From: Acetobacteraceae bacterium
Lineage (GTDB): Bacteria; Pseudomonadota; Alphaproteobacteria; Acetobacterales; Acetobacteraceae
Assembly: GCA_947478535.1 (NCBI GenBank)
Contig: CANJXD010000379.1
Location: 1-5,840 of the forward strand
Length of the DNA: 5,840 bases
Reading direction: 5' to 3'
A model generated the notes under the pieces. It was not told the DNA's origin, did not search any database, and saw only the letters and a program-made list of their open reading frames with translations. Positions within the stretch are counted from its first letter, which is position 1. Each line of letters opens with the position of its first letter. Both the position numbers and the translations under genes were made by a program. This document shows positions 5,088 to 5,840 of this stretch, one piece after another.

Positions 5088-5840
5088 ACATGATGGGGTT
5101 CGCGAAGCGGTCGAGCGACAGGCTTTCATGCACCGCCGTCGCCTCCCGCCCCAGCAGGCGCGTGCGGATTTCGGACCGCGAATAGAAGGGCGCATCCACC
5201 AGGGTTCGCACCGCGCGCGCCTGGCCACCTTCCGCCCGCGTCGGCCGCGCGATTCGCCACAGCGTCTTCGGCAGTTCCACCGGCGGCGGCGGTTCGAAAT
5301 CCGTCACGCCGCCATCGGCGGCGACGCGCAGCGCGAGTGACTGTTCCGTGCCGTCCCGCCGCTGCGCGTTGTAGAGGATGGCGGTTGCCTCCGGCATCGG
5401 TGCGCGGCACCAGTCCCAGCCGATGAAATCCTGCTCCAGCGGCGCGGCGCCCCAGTTGCTGTCGAAATAGGCCGGGCCGGACCAGCGCAAGGCCGGATGT
5501 GTCAGCGTAACCTCGACGCGGGATCGCGCGGCGATCGGGTGCCAGTGGTGCCGCCCATCACTGTCCAGTTGAAAGGCGCGCGTCGAGACCGCATCCGGCC
5601 GCACCACAACCCGCCCCGCGAGGCGCGAGGGCAGGGGGGCTGTCACTTCCTCGATATCGATGGTCAGCGCCGTGCCGTCCCACCGCGCGCCGCTCGGCCC
5701 GATGCGGAGCGTATTCGCATCCCGATCCAGGGCGCCGCGCCGGCGGTCCGTCATCGCCCAGCGGCTTGGCGCGCCATAGAGCGCGACATGCATGCAGCAA
5801 TGGTCGAGCGGATCGCCCCCCGTGCCACCCCGCATCTTCC
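5047..5840 (-). CDS. crtC: CrtC, carotenoid 1,2-hydratase (hydroxyneurosporene synthase), N-terminus beyond right edge
   Basis: About 264 residues are visible, ending at TAG (5049-5047). CrtC adds water across the C1-C2 double bond of psi-ends of neurosporene or lycopene, giving the 1-hydroxy substrate for CrtD. Counting from the methionine at 5835, family motifs are GGDPLDHCC (6-14), VALYG (17-21), RWAMTD (25-30), YFDSNWG (123-129), PLEQDF (132-137), WDWCRA (140-145) and a C-terminal MLPFR (252-256). The residue pairs reported as essential in studied CrtC enzymes, His-x-Trp and Tyr-x-Asp 25 residues later, are present as H96/W98 and Y123/D125. The ATG at 5835 is probably internal: known CrtC proteins carry further residues before the GDP-x-HC motif, and the frame remains open to the edge. 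Same strand as crtD but separated from it by three genes. Its promoter lies outside the window. Confidence 0.93.
   Translation of the reverse strand, partial: KMRGGTGGDPLDHCCMHVALYGAPSRWAMTDRRRGALDRDANTLRIGPSGARWDGTALTIDIEEVTAPLPSRLAGRVVVRPDAVSTRAFQLDSDGRHHWHPIAARSRVEVTLTHPALRWSGPAYFDSNWGAAPLEQDFIGWDWCRAPMPEATAILYNAQRRDGTEQSLALRVAADGGVTDFEPPPPVELPKTLWRIARPTRAEGGQARAVRTLVDAPFYSRSEIRTRLLGREATAVHESLSLDRFANPIMFTMLPFRVPRPLR

Overview
The window is a GC-rich piece of a carotenoid gene cluster of the kind found in photosynthesis gene clusters of purple or aerobic anoxygenic phototrophic Proteobacteria. The crtI/crtC/crtD set for acyclic carotenoids of the spheroidene/spirilloxanthin type, together with a perfect PpsR/CrtJ-type palindrome, points to a phototrophic alphaproteobacterium. 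The family Acetobacteraceae is a plausible guess from the general flavour of the proteins, but no marker here proves it.

Layout from left to right: the C-terminus of the phytoene desaturase gene crtI (+) enters from the left edge. It collides tail-to-tail with crtD (-, 1-hydroxycarotenoid 3,4-desaturase), and the two stop codons overlap by 8 bp. Upstream of crtD, 8 bp away on the same strand, lies a gene for an uncharacterised polytopic membrane protein, so the two probably form an operon. A 150-bp divergent intergenic region (2386-2535) is the only non-coding stretch. It holds a TGT-N12-ACA site and further TGACA/TGT half-sites spaced exactly 13 bp apart. Rightward from it run a cytochrome P450 gene and an ATP-grasp ligase gene joined by an ATGA start/stop overlap. 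The ATP-grasp gene overlaps by 41 bp the 3' end of crtC (-, carotenoid 1,2-hydratase), which leaves through the right edge with its first codons missing.

How the genes work together: CrtI makes neurosporene or lycopene, CrtC hydrates the psi-end (1-hydroxy), and CrtD desaturates the 3,4 bond. These are the standard steps. The unusual part is the P450 plus ATP-grasp pair placed between crtC and crtD, in a position and under a regulatory region that suggest it belongs to the same pathway. My working inference is an oxidative tailoring step followed by an ATP-dependent ligation on a carotenoid or other membrane lipid. The sequence shows two intact, translationally coupled enzymes; it does not show their substrate. 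The Trp/His-rich membrane protein next to crtD is a second candidate unknown component.
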